Shown: positions 8,375 to 16,767 of the stretch, in pieces
Position numbering within the stretch: position 1 is the stretch's first letter
How the letters are laid out: the number at the start of each line of letters is the position of its first letter
Assembly: GCA_964529005.1 (NCBI GenBank)
Contig: CAZGUH010000021.1
Coordinates: 1-64,000, forward strand
Direction of reading: 5' to 3'
Source: CAZGUH01 sp964529005
GTDB taxonomy: Bacteria > Actinomycetota > Acidimicrobiia > Acidimicrobiales > Ilumatobacteraceae
DNA: 64,000 bases
Notes under the pieces: generated by a model
What the model was told of the DNA's origin: nothing
What the model saw: only the letters and a program-made list of their open reading frames with translations
The model's database searches: none
Translations under genes and position numbers: made by a program

Positions 8375-9094
8375 ATGAGCGGGCTGTACCGCGACGTCGG
8401 GGTCGTGCTGCGGACCTACAAGCTCGGCGAGGCTGATCGCATCGTCGTCATCCTGACCTCCGACCACGGCAAGGTGCGTGCCGTGGCCAAGGGCGTGCGC
8501 AAGACCACCTCCCGCTTCGGGGCCCGGATGGAGCCGATGAGCCACGTGCGGCTGTTGCTGTACCAGGGGCGGCAGCTCGACATCGTCAGCCAGGCGGAGT
8601 CGATCGACTCGCTCGGGGCGATCGCGGGGGATCTCGACCGCATGACCCAGGGCATCGCGATCCTCGAAGCCGCGGATCAGATGACCCAGGAGCGGGAGCC
8701 GGCGCCCGGCGTCTACCGCATGGTCGTCGGGGCGTTGCGCACGGTCGCCGATCGTTCCTCGCCGCTCACCGTCCCGGCGTTCTTCTGGAAGCTGCTGGCA
8801 TCCGAAGGGGTGCGCCCCGAACTCGACCGGTGCGTCTCCTGCGGCGAGGACGCGCCGCTCGTCGCCTTCGACATGGATCATGGGGGCGCGCTCTGCCGCA
8901 GCTGCCGCTCCGGCAGCCCGCTGTCGGCAGACGCCCTGCGGATCATGCGCGACGTGCTCGGCGGCCGGCTCAACATCGCCTTGGGTGAGGCCGTCTCGCC
9001 CGCGACCCACGAGGTCGCCGGCCATGCGACCCGGGCTCTCGAACACCACATCGAGCGCCGCCTGCGCACCGTGGCCATGTTCGAGAAGCACTAG
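8375..9094 (+). CDS. recO: DNA repair protein RecO
   Basis: RecO promotes RecA loading in the RecFOR pathway. The 239-aa protein starts with the OB-fold region (GVVLRTYKLGEADRIVVILT, TSRFGARMEP) and continues with a helical domain. It carries a zinc-binding pair of CxxC motifs (Cys153/156 and Cys174/177), as in many RecO proteins. The ATG follows the previous gene's TAG without a spacer, so translation is probably coupled to the NgBR-like gene. Length is normal. Confident. Confidence 0.95.
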   Translation: MSGLYRDVGVVLRTYKLGEADRIVVILTSDHGKVRAVAKGVRKTTSRFGARMEPMSHVRLLLYQGRQLDIVSQAESIDSLGAIAGDLDRMTQGIAILEAADQMTQEREPAPGVYRMVVGALRTVADRSSPLTVPAFFWKLLASEGVRPELDRCVSCGEDAPLVAFDMDHGGALCRSCRSGSPLSADALRIMRDVLGGRLNIALGEAVSPATHEVAGHATRALEHHIERRLRTVAMFEKH

Positions 9095-9116
9095 ACCGAA
9101 CGCCGGCCGCGCGCCC

Positions 9117-9122
9117 TACCCT
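9117..9122 (+). promoter_or_regulatory. Leaderless -10 box of glyS
   Basis: TACCCT lies 8 nt before the glyS ATG; no ribosome-binding site is present in the gap. The spacing matches the other leaderless boxes in this window. Confidence 0.4.
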
Positions 9123-9130
9123 TGACGCCC

Positions 9131-10441
9131 ATGCCTGCCACCGAGCTCGAGCAGATCGTCAACCTGTGCAAGCGGCGCGGGTTCGTCTACCCCTCGGCGG
9201 AGATCTACGGGGGGTTCCGCTCCAGCTACGACTACGGCCCCCTCGGCGCGCTGATGCTGCGCAACGTCAAGGACGCGTGGGTGCGCTCGATGGTGCAGCT
9301 GCGCGACGACGTCGTGTTGATCGACGCCTCGATCCTGTCCCCGCCGGCCGTGTGGGTGGCCAGCGGCCACCTCGCCAACTTCACCGACCCGCTCGTCGAC
9401 TGCACGAACTGCAAGCAACGGTTCCGTGAGGACCACCTCGACGATCCGGCCGTGTGTCCCAACTGCGGGGCCAAGGGCTCGTTCACCGAGGCGCGGGCGT
9501 TCAACCTGATGTTCAAGACCCACGCCGGCCCGGTCGAAGGCGCGGGCGCCGAGGTCTACCTGCGCCCGGAAACGGCGCAGGGCATGTTCGTCAACTTCGC
9601 CAACGTGCTCCAGACGACGCGCAAGAAGCCGCCGTTCGGCATCGCGCAGGTCGGCAAGAGCTTCCGCAACGAGATCACGCCCGGAAACTTCATCTTCCGC
9701 ACCCGCGAGTTCGAGCAGATGGAGATGGAGTTCTTCGTGCCGCCCGCCGAAGGGCCGGCGTGGTACGAGTACTGGTGCAACGAGCGCATGCAGTGGTACG
9801 TCGATCTCGGCATCCCGGCCGACCTCCTGCGTTTGCGGGCGCACGACGACGACGAGCTGAGCCACTACTCGGCGGGCACCTCCGACGTCGAGTTCCTGTT
9901 CCCCTGGGGATGGGGCGAGCTCGAGGGCATCGCCCAGCGCACCGACTACGACCTCACCCAGCATGCCCAGCACAGCGGCGAACGCCTCGACTACTTCGAC
10001 CAGAGCACCGGTGAGCGCTACGTGCCCTACGTCGTCGAGCCCGCCGCGGGGGCGACGCGCACCATGGCGGCGTTCCTCCTCGCCGCCTACGACGAAGACG
10101 TCGTCGGCGGTGAGCCCCGCACGGTCCTGCGCCTGCACCCCCGCCTCGCGCCCTACAAGGTCGCCGTTCTTCCGCTCTCCAAGAAGGACACGCTGACGCC
10201 GACCGCCCGGCGGATCTTCGCCACGCTGGCCGACCGGTACGTGGTCGACTACGACGACACGCAGTCCATCGGCAAGCGCTACCGGCGACAGGACGAGATC
10301 GGCACGCCGCTGTGCGTCACCGTCGACTTCGACACCCTGGAGGACGACGCCGTGACCATCCGCGAGCGCGATTCGACCCAGCAGGTGCGGGTGCCGATCG
10401 CCTCGTTGCTCGCCGAGCTCGGCGAGCGAATCGGCTTCTGA
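9131..10441 (+). CDS. glyS: Glycyl-tRNA synthetase, homodimeric alpha-2 type
   Basis: A class II aminoacyl-tRNA synthetase charging tRNA-Gly, 436 aa. It begins with the typical ELEQIVNLCKRRGFVYPSAE, has YDYGPLGALMLRNVKDAW (34-51), a zinc-ribbon insertion (Cys91, 94, 109, 112) and RPETAQGMF (motif 2 region). It then has the anticodon-binding domain (APYKVAVLPLSKKD, YDDTQSIGKRYRRQDEIGTP). The ATG at 9131 is preferred to a TTG 9 nt upstream because the TTG overlaps the -10-like TACCCT. It precedes trpC by 5 bp, so the trp genes may share its transcript. Confident. Confidence 0.96.
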   Translation: MPATELEQIVNLCKRRGFVYPSAEIYGGFRSSYDYGPLGALMLRNVKDAWVRSMVQLRDDVVLIDASILSPPAVWVASGHLANFTDPLVDCTNCKQRFREDHLDDPAVCPNCGAKGSFTEARAFNLMFKTHAGPVEGAGAEVYLRPETAQGMFVNFANVLQTTRKKPPFGIAQVGKSFRNEITPGNFIFRTREFEQMEMEFFVPPAEGPAWYEYWCNERMQWYVDLGIPADLLRLRAHDDDELSHYSAGTSDVEFLFPWGWGELEGIAQRTDYDLTQHAQHSGERLDYFDQSTGERYVPYVVEPAAGATRTMAAFLLAAYDEDVVGGEPRTVLRLHPRLAPYKVAVLPLSKKDTLTPTARRIFATLADRYVVDYDDTQSIGKRYRRQDEIGTPLCVTVDFDTLEDDAVTIRERDSTQQVRVPIASLLAELGERIGF

Positions 10442-10446
10442 TCGGC

Positions 10447-11232
10447 ATGGCGACCTACCTCGACGCCATCGTCGCCCGCCATCGGGAGGATGCCGCCACG
10501 GATCATCGTCGGCTCGAGGCGCTCGTCGAGCAGGCGAGGGCGATGCCTCCGGCGCGCGGGTTCACCGCCGCGCTGCACGGCGCATCGGCCGCCGGGTCGT
10601 TGGCCGTGATCAGCGAGATCAAGCGCCGTTCGCCGTCGAAGGGTCCGTTGGCCCCGGAGCTCGACCCTGCCGACCTCGCCGGCCGGTACGCGGCCGGGGG
10701 CGCCAGCTGCCTGTCGGTGCTGACCGACGTCGAGCACTTCGGTGGCAGCGTCGCCGATCTCGCAGCAGCGCGCGCGGTGGTCGACCTGCCGGTGCTGCGC
10801 AAGGACTTCACCGTCGCCGCGCACGACGTCTGCGACGCCCGCCTGATGGGCGCCGATTGCGTGCTGCTCATCGCCGCCGTGCTCGACGACGCCGAGCTCG
10901 CCGAGTTCCACGCCCTCGCCGACGACGTCGGCCTCGATGCGCTGGTCGAGGTGCACGACGAGGCAGAGCTCGAGCGAGCGTTGCGCGTCGGAGCCCGCCT
11001 CGTCGGTGTCAACCAGCGCGACCTGGTGACGTTCCAGGTCGATCACGAGCGTGCTGTCCGCATGGCGGCGCAGATGCCCGACGGCATCGTGTCGGTGGCC
11101 GAGAGCGGGGTACGCGGCCCCGACGACGCCGCGGCGCTGCGCGCCGCCGGCTACGACGCGGTGCTCGTCGGGGAGTCGCTGGTCACGTCGGGCGATCCTG
11201 CGGCATCGGTGCGCGCGCTCATCGGGACGTAA
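10447..11232 (+). CDS. trpC: Indole-3-glycerol-phosphate synthase TrpC
   Basis: Converts 1-(2-carboxyphenylamino)-1-deoxyribulose 5-phosphate to indole-3-glycerol phosphate in tryptophan synthesis. The 261-aa TIM barrel shows ISEIKRRSPSKG (55-66, with Glu57 and Lys59), LSVLTDVEHFGG, LPVLRKDF, GADCVLLIAAVL, VGVNQRDL and ESGVRGPDD. The ATG at 10447, 5 bp after the glyS stop, gives a normal N-terminus. trpE, trpG and trpD are not in the window, so the pathway is split across the chromosome. Confident. Confidence 0.96.
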   Translation: MATYLDAIVARHREDAATDHRRLEALVEQARAMPPARGFTAALHGASAAGSLAVISEIKRRSPSKGPLAPELDPADLAGRYAAGGASCLSVLTDVEHFGGSVADLAAARAVVDLPVLRKDFTVAAHDVCDARLMGADCVLLIAAVLDDAELAEFHALADDVGLDALVEVHDEAELERALRVGARLVGVNQRDLVTFQVDHERAVRMAAQMPDGIVSVAESGVRGPDDAAALRAAGYDAVLVGESLVTSGDPAASVRALIGT

Positions 11233-11277
11233 CGGACCGCGCCCGCCGACCGTCGCCCCTGTACGGTTTCGGCCCGG

Positions 11278-11934
11278 ATGTTCGTGAAGATCTGTGGCAT
11301 CACCAACGAAGACGACGCTCTCCTCGCGGTGGCGATGGGAGCTGATGCCGTCGGGTTCGTCTTCGCGCCGTCGCCGCGCCAGATCGCCCCGCAGCTGGCA
11401 TACGACATCACCCGGCGCCTGCCGCCCGAGATCCTCACGGTCGGGGTCTTCCGCGACGAGCATCCCTCCCGCGTGATCGAGCTCGTCCACCGATCGGGGG
11501 TGAAGGCCGCCCAGCTGCACGGCCACGAGACACCGGCGCAGGTCGCCGAGGTGGCGGACCAGGTGCGTTGGGTGATCAAGGCGTTCAGCGCCGCCTCCGA
11601 CGCCCTGCGCAGGGCCAAGGACTACGCCACCGACATGATCCTGGTCGACAGCGCCACGCCCGGCTCGGGGGTCGTGTTCGACTGGTCGATCGTCGACGAC
11701 GCCCCCGAAGGCCTGCGCATCATCCTGGCCGGCGGCCTGACGCCGGAGAACATCGCGTCGGCGGTCGAGCGCGTACGGCCATGGGGCGTCGACGTGTCCA
11801 GCGGGGTCGAGCGTGAGCCGGGACGCAAGGACCCACTGAAGGTGAAGGCGTTCATCGAACGCGCCCGGTCGGCCGCGCCAGAGGGATACCGGGGTCCCGA
11901 CGAGCTGCCCTACGACTGGGCCGACGACGAGTGA
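11278..11934 (+). CDS. trpF: Phosphoribosylanthranilate isomerase TrpF
   Basis: Catalyses the Amadori rearrangement of N-(5-phosphoribosyl)anthranilate. The 218-aa barrel begins MFVKICGITN with the catalytic Cys6. It has FAPSPRQI, KAAQLHGHE, LVDSATPGSGVVFDW carrying the catalytic Asp, LAGGLTPENI and VDVSSGVE. A TACGGT box lies 10 nt upstream, suggesting its own near-leaderless promoter within the 45-bp gap after trpC. The TGA overlaps the trpB start. The C-terminal 15-20 residues (SAAPEGYRGPDELPYDWADDE) extend slightly past the usual end. Confident. Confidence 0.96.
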   Translation: MFVKICGITNEDDALLAVAMGADAVGFVFAPSPRQIAPQLAYDITRRLPPEILTVGVFRDEHPSRVIELVHRSGVKAAQLHGHETPAQVAEVADQVRWVIKAFSAASDALRRAKDYATDMILVDSATPGSGVVFDWSIVDDAPEGLRIILAGGLTPENIASAVERVRPWGVDVSSGVEREPGRKDPLKVKAFIERARSAAPEGYRGPDELPYDWADDE

Positions 11935-13136
11935 TGTCCCCGTCAGATCGAGAGGTGTCGACGACCGATGAGGAACGCATGTCGCTGATGGCGGAGCCGT
12001 CTCCGTCGGGCCGCTTCGGCGAGTTCGGTGGACGGTTCGTGCCCGAGACGCTGGTTCCGGCGTGCCAGCAGTTGGAGGACGCGTTCCGCGACGCGTGGGC
12101 GGATCCGGCGTTTCGTGGGGAGCTCGACGGGTTATTGCGCGACTATGCCGGCCGGCCGTCGATCGTCACGGTGTGCCACAACCTCGGCGCGCAGCTCGGG
12201 CTCACCCTCGTGTTGAAGCGGGAGGACCTCAACCACACCGGCTCGCACAAGATCAACAACGTGCTCGGGCAGGCCCTGCTGGCCAAGCGCATGGGCAAGA
12301 AGCGCCTGGTCGCCGAGACCGGCGCCGGCCAGCACGGCGTGGCCTCGGCGACCGCCGCCGCGCTGCTGGGGCTCGAGTGCAAGGTGTACATGGGCGCCGT
12401 CGACGTCGAGCGGCAGGCGCTCAACGTCTTCCGCATGCGCTTGCTCGGCTCGGAGGTCGAGGCGGTGCACAGCGGCAGCCGCACGCTGAAGGACGCGGTC
12501 AACGAGGCGATGCGCGACTGGGTGGCGACGGTCGAGGAGAGCCATTACTGCCTCGGCAGCGTGATGGGCCCCCACCCGTATCCGTGGATGGTGCGCGAGT
12601 TCCACCGCGTGATCGGCGACGAGGCGCGCGAGCAGTGCCGGGCGATGTTCGGCGACGACCCTGATGTCGTCGTCGCCTGCGTCGGCGGCGGCTCCAACGC
12701 CATCGGCATCTTCTCCGGTTTCGTCGACACCCGCGCTCGGTTGGTGGGCGTCGAACCGGCGGGCGGCGCTGCCGTGGGTCGGGGGGTTCCCGGCGTCGTC
12801 CACGGCATGCGCAGCTATCTGATGCAGGACGAGCACGGCCAGGTGCTCGAAGCCGAGTCGATCTCGGCGGGCCTCGACTATCCCGGCGTCGGGCCCGAGC
12901 ACTCCTACCTGGGCTCGATCGGACGTGCCGAATATCCGTCGGTCACCGATCAGGAGGTCATCGACACGTTCGCGCTGCTGGCGCGCGCCGAGGGCATCAT
13001 CGCCGCGCTCGAATCGGTGCACGCGCTGGCATGGGTCGTGCGCGAGGCGCCCTCGTTGCGCGGCGCGACCGTCCTCGTCAACCTGTCGGGGCGCGGTGAC
13101 AAGGACGTCGCGCAGATGATGGAGATCCTCGGGTGA
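11934..13136 (+). CDS. trpB: Tryptophan synthase beta chain
   Basis: PLP enzyme condensing indole with serine. The 400-aa protein has GRFGEFGGRFVPETL, the PLP-binding Lys106 in NHTGSHKINN, the AETGAGQHGVA loop and the phosphate-binding CVGGGSNAIG. It is the TrpB1 type that partners TrpA. The start is either the ATG at 11934 or the GTG at 11931; both overlap the trpF stop. The first 20 residues are poorly conserved, so the ATG at 11979 is also possible. It is translationally coupled to trpA by a GTGA overlap. Confident in identity. Confidence 0.96.
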   Translation: MSPSDREVSTTDEERMSLMAEPSPSGRFGEFGGRFVPETLVPACQQLEDAFRDAWADPAFRGELDGLLRDYAGRPSIVTVCHNLGAQLGLTLVLKREDLNHTGSHKINNVLGQALLAKRMGKKRLVAETGAGQHGVASATAAALLGLECKVYMGAVDVERQALNVFRMRLLGSEVEAVHSGSRTLKDAVNEAMRDWVATVEESHYCLGSVMGPHPYPWMVREFHRVIGDEAREQCRAMFGDDPDVVVACVGGGSNAIGIFSGFVDTRARLVGVEPAGGAAVGRGVPGVVHGMRSYLMQDEHGQVLEAESISAGLDYPGVGPEHSYLGSIGRAEYPSVTDQEVIDTFALLARAEGIIAALESVHALAWVVREAPSLRGATVLVNLSGRGDKDVAQMMEILG

Positions 13137-13936
13137 GCAGCAGCCACCGGCCTGAATCCCTGGAGGCCGCGTTGCGCGCACGCCGCAGCGCGGGTCGCAA
13201 ACTGCTCGTGCCGTACATCACCGGCGGACTCGGCGGATGGCGTGAGGCCGTTCACGCCGCGGCCGACGCGGGCGCCGATGCGATCGAGATCGGCATCCCG
13301 TTCAGCGACCCCGTGATGGACGGTCCGGTGATCCAGCAGGCGTCGCAGCGAGCGCTCGACGCAGGCGCGACCCCGGCGGCGATCCTCGACGAGGTGCGCC
13401 GGCTCGACGTGGGCATCCCGCTCGCGGTGATGACGTATTACAACACGGTCCACCACGCCGGCCACGAGCGCTTCGCTCAGAGCCTTGCCAGCGCCGGCGT
13501 GGCGGCGGCGATCGTCCCCGATCTGCCGTTGGACGAGAGCGGTCCGTGGTGCGAGGCCGCCGACGCGGCCGGGGTCGAGACGGTGATGTTCGCCGCGCCG
13601 ACGACGCCGGACGCGCGGCTGCCGGCGATCTGCGCGCGGGCGCGAGGTTTCGTCTACGCGGTGGGATTGCTCGGCGTCACCGGTGAGCGCGACCGGTTGG
13701 CCGCGACCGCGACGGCGCTCGCTGGACGCCTGACCCAGATCACCGACGTTCCCGTGCTGGTGGGGGTCGGGGTGTCGAACGCCGAGCAGGCGCAAGAAGC
13801 TGTCAAGGTGGCGGACGGCGTGATCCAGGGCGCGTCGGTCGTGCGGCGGCTGATGGAAAGCGGTCCGGACGCTGTGGGCGCGTACGTCGCCGAGGTGCGT
13901 GCGGCCATCGATCGGCCGCTCGTCCCCCAGTCGTGA
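13133..13936 (+). CDS. trpA: Tryptophan synthase alpha chain
   Basis: Cleaves indole-3-glycerol phosphate to indole and glyceraldehyde 3-phosphate in the TrpAB complex. The 267-aa barrel carries the catalytic Glu52 (IEIGIPFSDPVMDGP) and Asp63, followed by MTYYNTV, IVPDLPLDES, FVYAVGLLGVTGER and VGVGVSNAEQAQ. The GTG at 13133 overlaps the trpB TGA. An 11-bp palindrome 31 bp after the stop probably ends the operon. Confident. Confidence 0.96.
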   Translation: MSSSHRPESLEAALRARRSAGRKLLVPYITGGLGGWREAVHAAADAGADAIEIGIPFSDPVMDGPVIQQASQRALDAGATPAAILDEVRRLDVGIPLAVMTYYNTVHHAGHERFAQSLASAGVAAAIVPDLPLDESGPWCEAADAAGVETVMFAAPTTPDARLPAICARARGFVYAVGLLGVTGERDRLAATATALAGRLTQITDVPVLVGVGVSNAEQAQEAVKVADGVIQGASVVRRLMESGPDAVGAYVAEVRAAIDRPLVPQS

Positions 13937-13967
13937 CGCCAGCGCGGCGGCGGAATCGGCGAATGCA

Positions 13968-13996
13968 CTGAGCCCCACGGGGTGCGTGGGGCTCAG
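13968..13996 (+). terminator. Hairpin terminator after trpA
   Basis: CTGAGCCCCAC (13968-13978) and its exact inverse (13986-13996) enclose a 7-nt loop. There is no T-run, as is common for actinobacterial hairpin terminators. It lies 31 bp past the trpA stop. Confidence 0.75.
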
Positions 13997-14356
13997 CGAC
14001 GACACGCCGCGGAGGGTCGCGGCGACGAGTTGGGATGAGGGCGCGGGCCTCAGGGGCCCACGCGTTCAGCAGGGGCGAACGATGGGACGCATCCGTCTGA
14101 CTCCTTGTGTCGACGCCGCCGTGCGGCTGTGGGCTTGGTGCGAGGACCTGCCCCTCCCTGAAACATCCGCCGTTTCGGAAGGCTCACGTCGAGGCATGTC
14201 GACCACGCGGGGGAGACGGTACCACGGGGCGTGGCATGAGTTGACGAAATCCAGAAAGTCTTGAGAGGCCGGCCGCGGAGCGTCGGAGGCCGCGTCATCG
14301 ATCTTCACGCTGCGTGCTCAGCCGCCGCTGTTCCCGTCCGTGCAACGCCCCCGGCC
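13997..14356. other. Unassigned intergenic region between the trp operon and bcp
   Basis: About 360 bp without a convincing gene. It contains several small inverted repeats (GAAAC/GTTTC near 14159-14176, CCACGC/GCGTGG near 14202-14233) and is less GC-biased than the flanking coding sequence. Short frames exist on both strands but lack a ribosome-binding site or convincing codon use. I recognise no known riboswitch or small RNA. Confidence 0.4.
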
Positions 14357-14362
14357 TACTGT
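14357..14362 (+). promoter_or_regulatory. Leaderless -10 box of bcp
   Basis: TACTGT lies 6 nt before the bcp ATG; no ribosome-binding site is visible. Confidence 0.4.
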
Positions 14363-14368
14363 GCAGGC

Positions 14369-14821
14369 ATGCTCTCGCCAGGAGATTCCCTTCCCGACTT
14401 CGCGCTGTCGGACCAGCACGGCAACACCGTGACGCCCGCCTCGATCGCCGGCCGCCGAGCCCTGATCTACTTCTATCCGAAGGCCGACACGCCGGGTTGC
14501 ACACAGCAATCGTGCGGCCTGCGCGACATCGCCGGGCAGATCGGCGACACGGCGATCGTCGGGGTCAGCCCGGACAAACCGGCCAAGCAGCTCAAGTTCG
14601 ACGAGAAGTACGGGCTCGGCTTTCCGCTGCTCGCCGACGTCGACCACGAGATGGCCGAAGCGTTCGCGGTGTGGAAGCAGAAGTCGATGTACGGCCGCAC
14701 GTACATGGGCATCGAACGCTCGGCGTTCCTCGTCTCGCCGAAGGGCACGATCGAGCAGGCGTGGTACAAGATCAGCCCGAAGGACACGCCACTGCGCTTG
14801 CTCGAGGCGCTGAAGGCGTGA
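14369..14821 (+). CDS. bcp: Peroxiredoxin, Bcp/PrxQ type
   Basis: A thiol peroxidase of 150 aa reducing hydroperoxides. The peroxidatic Cys44 and resolving Cys49 form the CTQQSC pattern of two-Cys Bcp enzymes, in PKADTPGCTQQSCGLRD. GVSPDKPAKQLKFDEKYGL and ADVDHEMAEAFAVWKQKSMYG are typical of the family. The ATG at 14369 follows a TACTGT box by 6 nt. The stop overlaps the fabZ-like GTG start (GTGA), so the two are co-translated. Confident. Confidence 0.95.
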   Translation: MLSPGDSLPDFALSDQHGNTVTPASIAGRRALIYFYPKADTPGCTQQSCGLRDIAGQIGDTAIVGVSPDKPAKQLKFDEKYGLGFPLLADVDHEMAEAFAVWKQKSMYGRTYMGIERSAFLVSPKGTIEQAWYKISPKDTPLRLLEALKA

Positions 14822-15246
14822 GCGACCTGCCGCGGCCGACCGACCTCCTGCCGCACCGGCCGCCGTTCCTGTTCGTCGACGAGATCACCGCCATCGAGCC
14901 CGGGGCGTCGGCCTCGGCGACCTGGACGCTCACCGGCGACGAATGGTTCTTCTCCGGCCACTTCCCGGGTCGGCCCACGCTGCCCGGCGTCTTGATGTGC
15001 GAGGCGATCGCTCAGGTCGGCGCCATCGGCGTGCTCTCCGGCCCGCGCTACGCCGGCAAGCTGCCTCTGTTCGGTGGCCTCGACGGCGCCCGCTTTCGCC
15101 GTCAGGTCGGGCCGGGCGACACGCTGACGCTCGAGGCCACGCTCGGGCGGATGTCGGCGCGAGCAGGCCGGGGCAGCGGGAGGGCCTTGGTGAGCGGGGA
15201 GGTCGCGTGCGAGTGCGACCTCCTGTTCGTCGTCGTCGACGCCTGA
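14818..15246 (+). CDS. fabZ: 3-Hydroxyacyl-ACP dehydratase, FabZ-like
   Basis: A hot-dog dehydratase of 142 aa acting on 3-hydroxyacyl-ACP. The start region LLPHRPPFLFVDEI is the classic FabZ opening. The catalytic His48 lies in SGHFPGRPTLPGVLMCEAIAQ, with Glu62 in the same motif. The C-terminal part is a little short and Arg/Gly-rich. The GTG overlaps the bcp stop. It converges with the fab operon, 55 bp away, which otherwise lacks a dehydratase, so it probably completes that FAS-II set. FabA-like or polyketide dehydratase roles cannot be excluded. Confidence 0.87.
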   Translation: MSDLPRPTDLLPHRPPFLFVDEITAIEPGASASATWTLTGDEWFFSGHFPGRPTLPGVLMCEAIAQVGAIGVLSGPRYAGKLPLFGGLDGARFRRQVGPGDTLTLEATLGRMSARAGRGSGRALVSGEVACECDLLFVVVDA

Positions 15247-15301
15247 CCGTCGATCTCGGCGCGGTTCCGGCTGCTGTGCAACCGGCGCCGCGCCGAGGTC
15301 G

Positions 15302-16489
15302 TCACGTCGGTGGCGGGGCGATGACGATCGAGCCGTTGTGGCCGCCGAACCCGAAGCTGTTCGAGATCGTCGGCCCCGGCTCCCACGGCCGCGGCTCGTC
15401 GACCACCACGTCGATGTGGAACTCGTCGGGCACGTCCTTGGTGCCCGCCGTCGGCGGGATCAGCTTGCGCTCCATCGACAGCAGCACCGACACGGCTTCG
15501 AGCGCTCCGGCGGCGCCCAAGGTGTGCCCGGTCACGCCCTTGATCGAGGTCACCGGGGGCCCGGAGGCGCCGAACACCATCTCGACGGCCATCGCCTCGG
15601 CGGCGTCGTTGAGCGGTGTCGACGTGCCGTGCGCGTTGATCTGGCGGATCTCCTCAGGCGACACACCGGCGTCGGCGAGCGCCAGCCCCATGCAGGTGAC
15701 GGCGCCCACGCCGTTGGGGGAGGGCGCGGTGATGTGATAGGCGTCGGCGTTGCTCGCCGCGCCGATGATCTCGCCGTGGATCGTGGCGCCGCGCGCGAGC
15801 GCCGCTTCCCACTCCTCGAGCACGAGGACGGCTGCGCCTTCGCCCATGACGAAGCCGTCACGGTCGGTGTCGAACGGCCGGCTGCAACCGGTGGTCGACA
15901 GCGCGGTCATGTTGCCGAAGCCCGCCATCGCGGTGAGCGTGCCGGCCGCTTCGGACCCGCCGGTGAGCATCGCGTCGCAGCGGCCCCAGGCGATCATCCG
16001 GGCGGCGTACCCGATCGCATGCGTGCTGGCCGCGCACGCGGTGCAGATCGTCTCGTTGGGGCCCTGGAGGCCGTGACGCATCGACAGCGATGCGCCCGGC
16101 GCGTTGGCCATCATCATCGGCACGAGGAACGGCGACACCCGCCGCTCGCCCTTGGCGATGCGCAGTTCGACCTGCTCCTCCAGGGTGTGCAGCCCCCCGA
16201 CACCGGTCGCGAAGATGACGCCGAACCGATCCGGGGACACGGCTGGGCGCCCGGCGTGCTCCAGCGCCTCGGCCCCGGCAGCGAGCGCGTACTGCTCGAC
16301 CGGGTCGGCGCGACGAGCGTCCTTGGGGCTGTCGAAGTACGGAGTGGGGTCCCAGTCGGCGATCAGGGTGCTCTTCGAGCCGGAGACGTTCGGGCCGAGC
16401 AGTCCCTGCCAGAACGCATCCTTCCCGAGACCGCTCGGCGCGACGACGCCGTACCCGGTGACCGCGACCCGTCGGCCGCGCCCGTCCAT
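15302..16489 (-). CDS. fabF: 3-Oxoacyl-ACP synthase II
   Basis: Condensing enzyme for chain elongation, 395 aa. The Cys-His-His triad is present: Cys152 in TACAASTHA, His287 in NAHGTSTPLND and His322 in GHTLGAAGA. It ends with the conserved NSFGFGGHNGSIV. It is the last gene of the fabD-fabH-fabG-acpP-fabF operon; its ATG overlaps the acpP TGA by one base (TGATG). Length is a little below the usual 410. Confident. Confidence 0.96.
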   Translation of the reverse strand: MDGRGRRVAVTGYGVVAPSGLGKDAFWQGLLGPNVSGSKSTLIADWDPTPYFDSPKDARRADPVEQYALAAGAEALEHAGRPAVSPDRFGVIFATGVGGLHTLEEQVELRIAKGERRVSPFLVPMMMANAPGASLSMRHGLQGPNETICTACAASTHAIGYAARMIAWGRCDAMLTGGSEAAGTLTAMAGFGNMTALSTTGCSRPFDTDRDGFVMGEGAAVLVLEEWEAALARGATIHGEIIGAASNADAYHITAPSPNGVGAVTCMGLALADAGVSPEEIRQINAHGTSTPLNDAAEAMAVEMVFGASGPPVTSIKGVTGHTLGAAGALEAVSVLLSMERKLIPPTAGTKDVPDEFHIDVVVDEPRPWEPGPTISNSFGFGGHNGSIVIAPPPT

Positions 16490-16725
16490 CAGAGCTTGCC
16501 GACGACCAGCTCGTACGCCTGGTTGACGGTCTCGATCCCTTCCAGCTCTTCCTCGGGCACCTCGATGTTGAACTCCTCCTCGAGCGCCATGACCAGCTCG
16601 ACCAGGTCGAGGCTGTCGGCGTCGAGGTCGTCGCCGAACTTGGCGTCCGGGACCACCTGGTCCTCGGACACAGAGAGGACCTCGACGGCGCACTTTCGGA
16701 AGCGAGCGAACAGTTCCTGATCCAC
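16489..16725 (-). CDS. acpP: Acyl carrier protein
   Basis: A 78-aa acidic carrier protein. The phosphopantetheine attachment Ser38 lies in DDLDADSLDLVELVMALEE. The region EEFNIEVPEEELEGIETV is typical of FAS-II ACPs. It sits between fabG and fabF, with a 42-bp gap from the fabG stop, and its stop overlaps the fabF start. It would carry the growing chain for the enzymes encoded around it. Confident. Confidence 0.97.
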   Translation of the reverse strand: MDQELFARFRKCAVEVLSVSEDQVVPDAKFGDDLDADSLDLVELVMALEEEFNIEVPEEELEGIETVNQAYELVVGKL

Positions 16726-16767
16726 GGGTTGTCTCCTGATTGTGGGTAGTCCGGTGTGACTGTATTG

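Noticed and set aside
14066..14308. An 80-codon minus-strand frame in the trpA-bcp gap
   Set aside because: GTG start without a ribosome-binding site or -10 box, weak third-position GC bias and no recognisable motif; kept as unassigned intergenic sequence.
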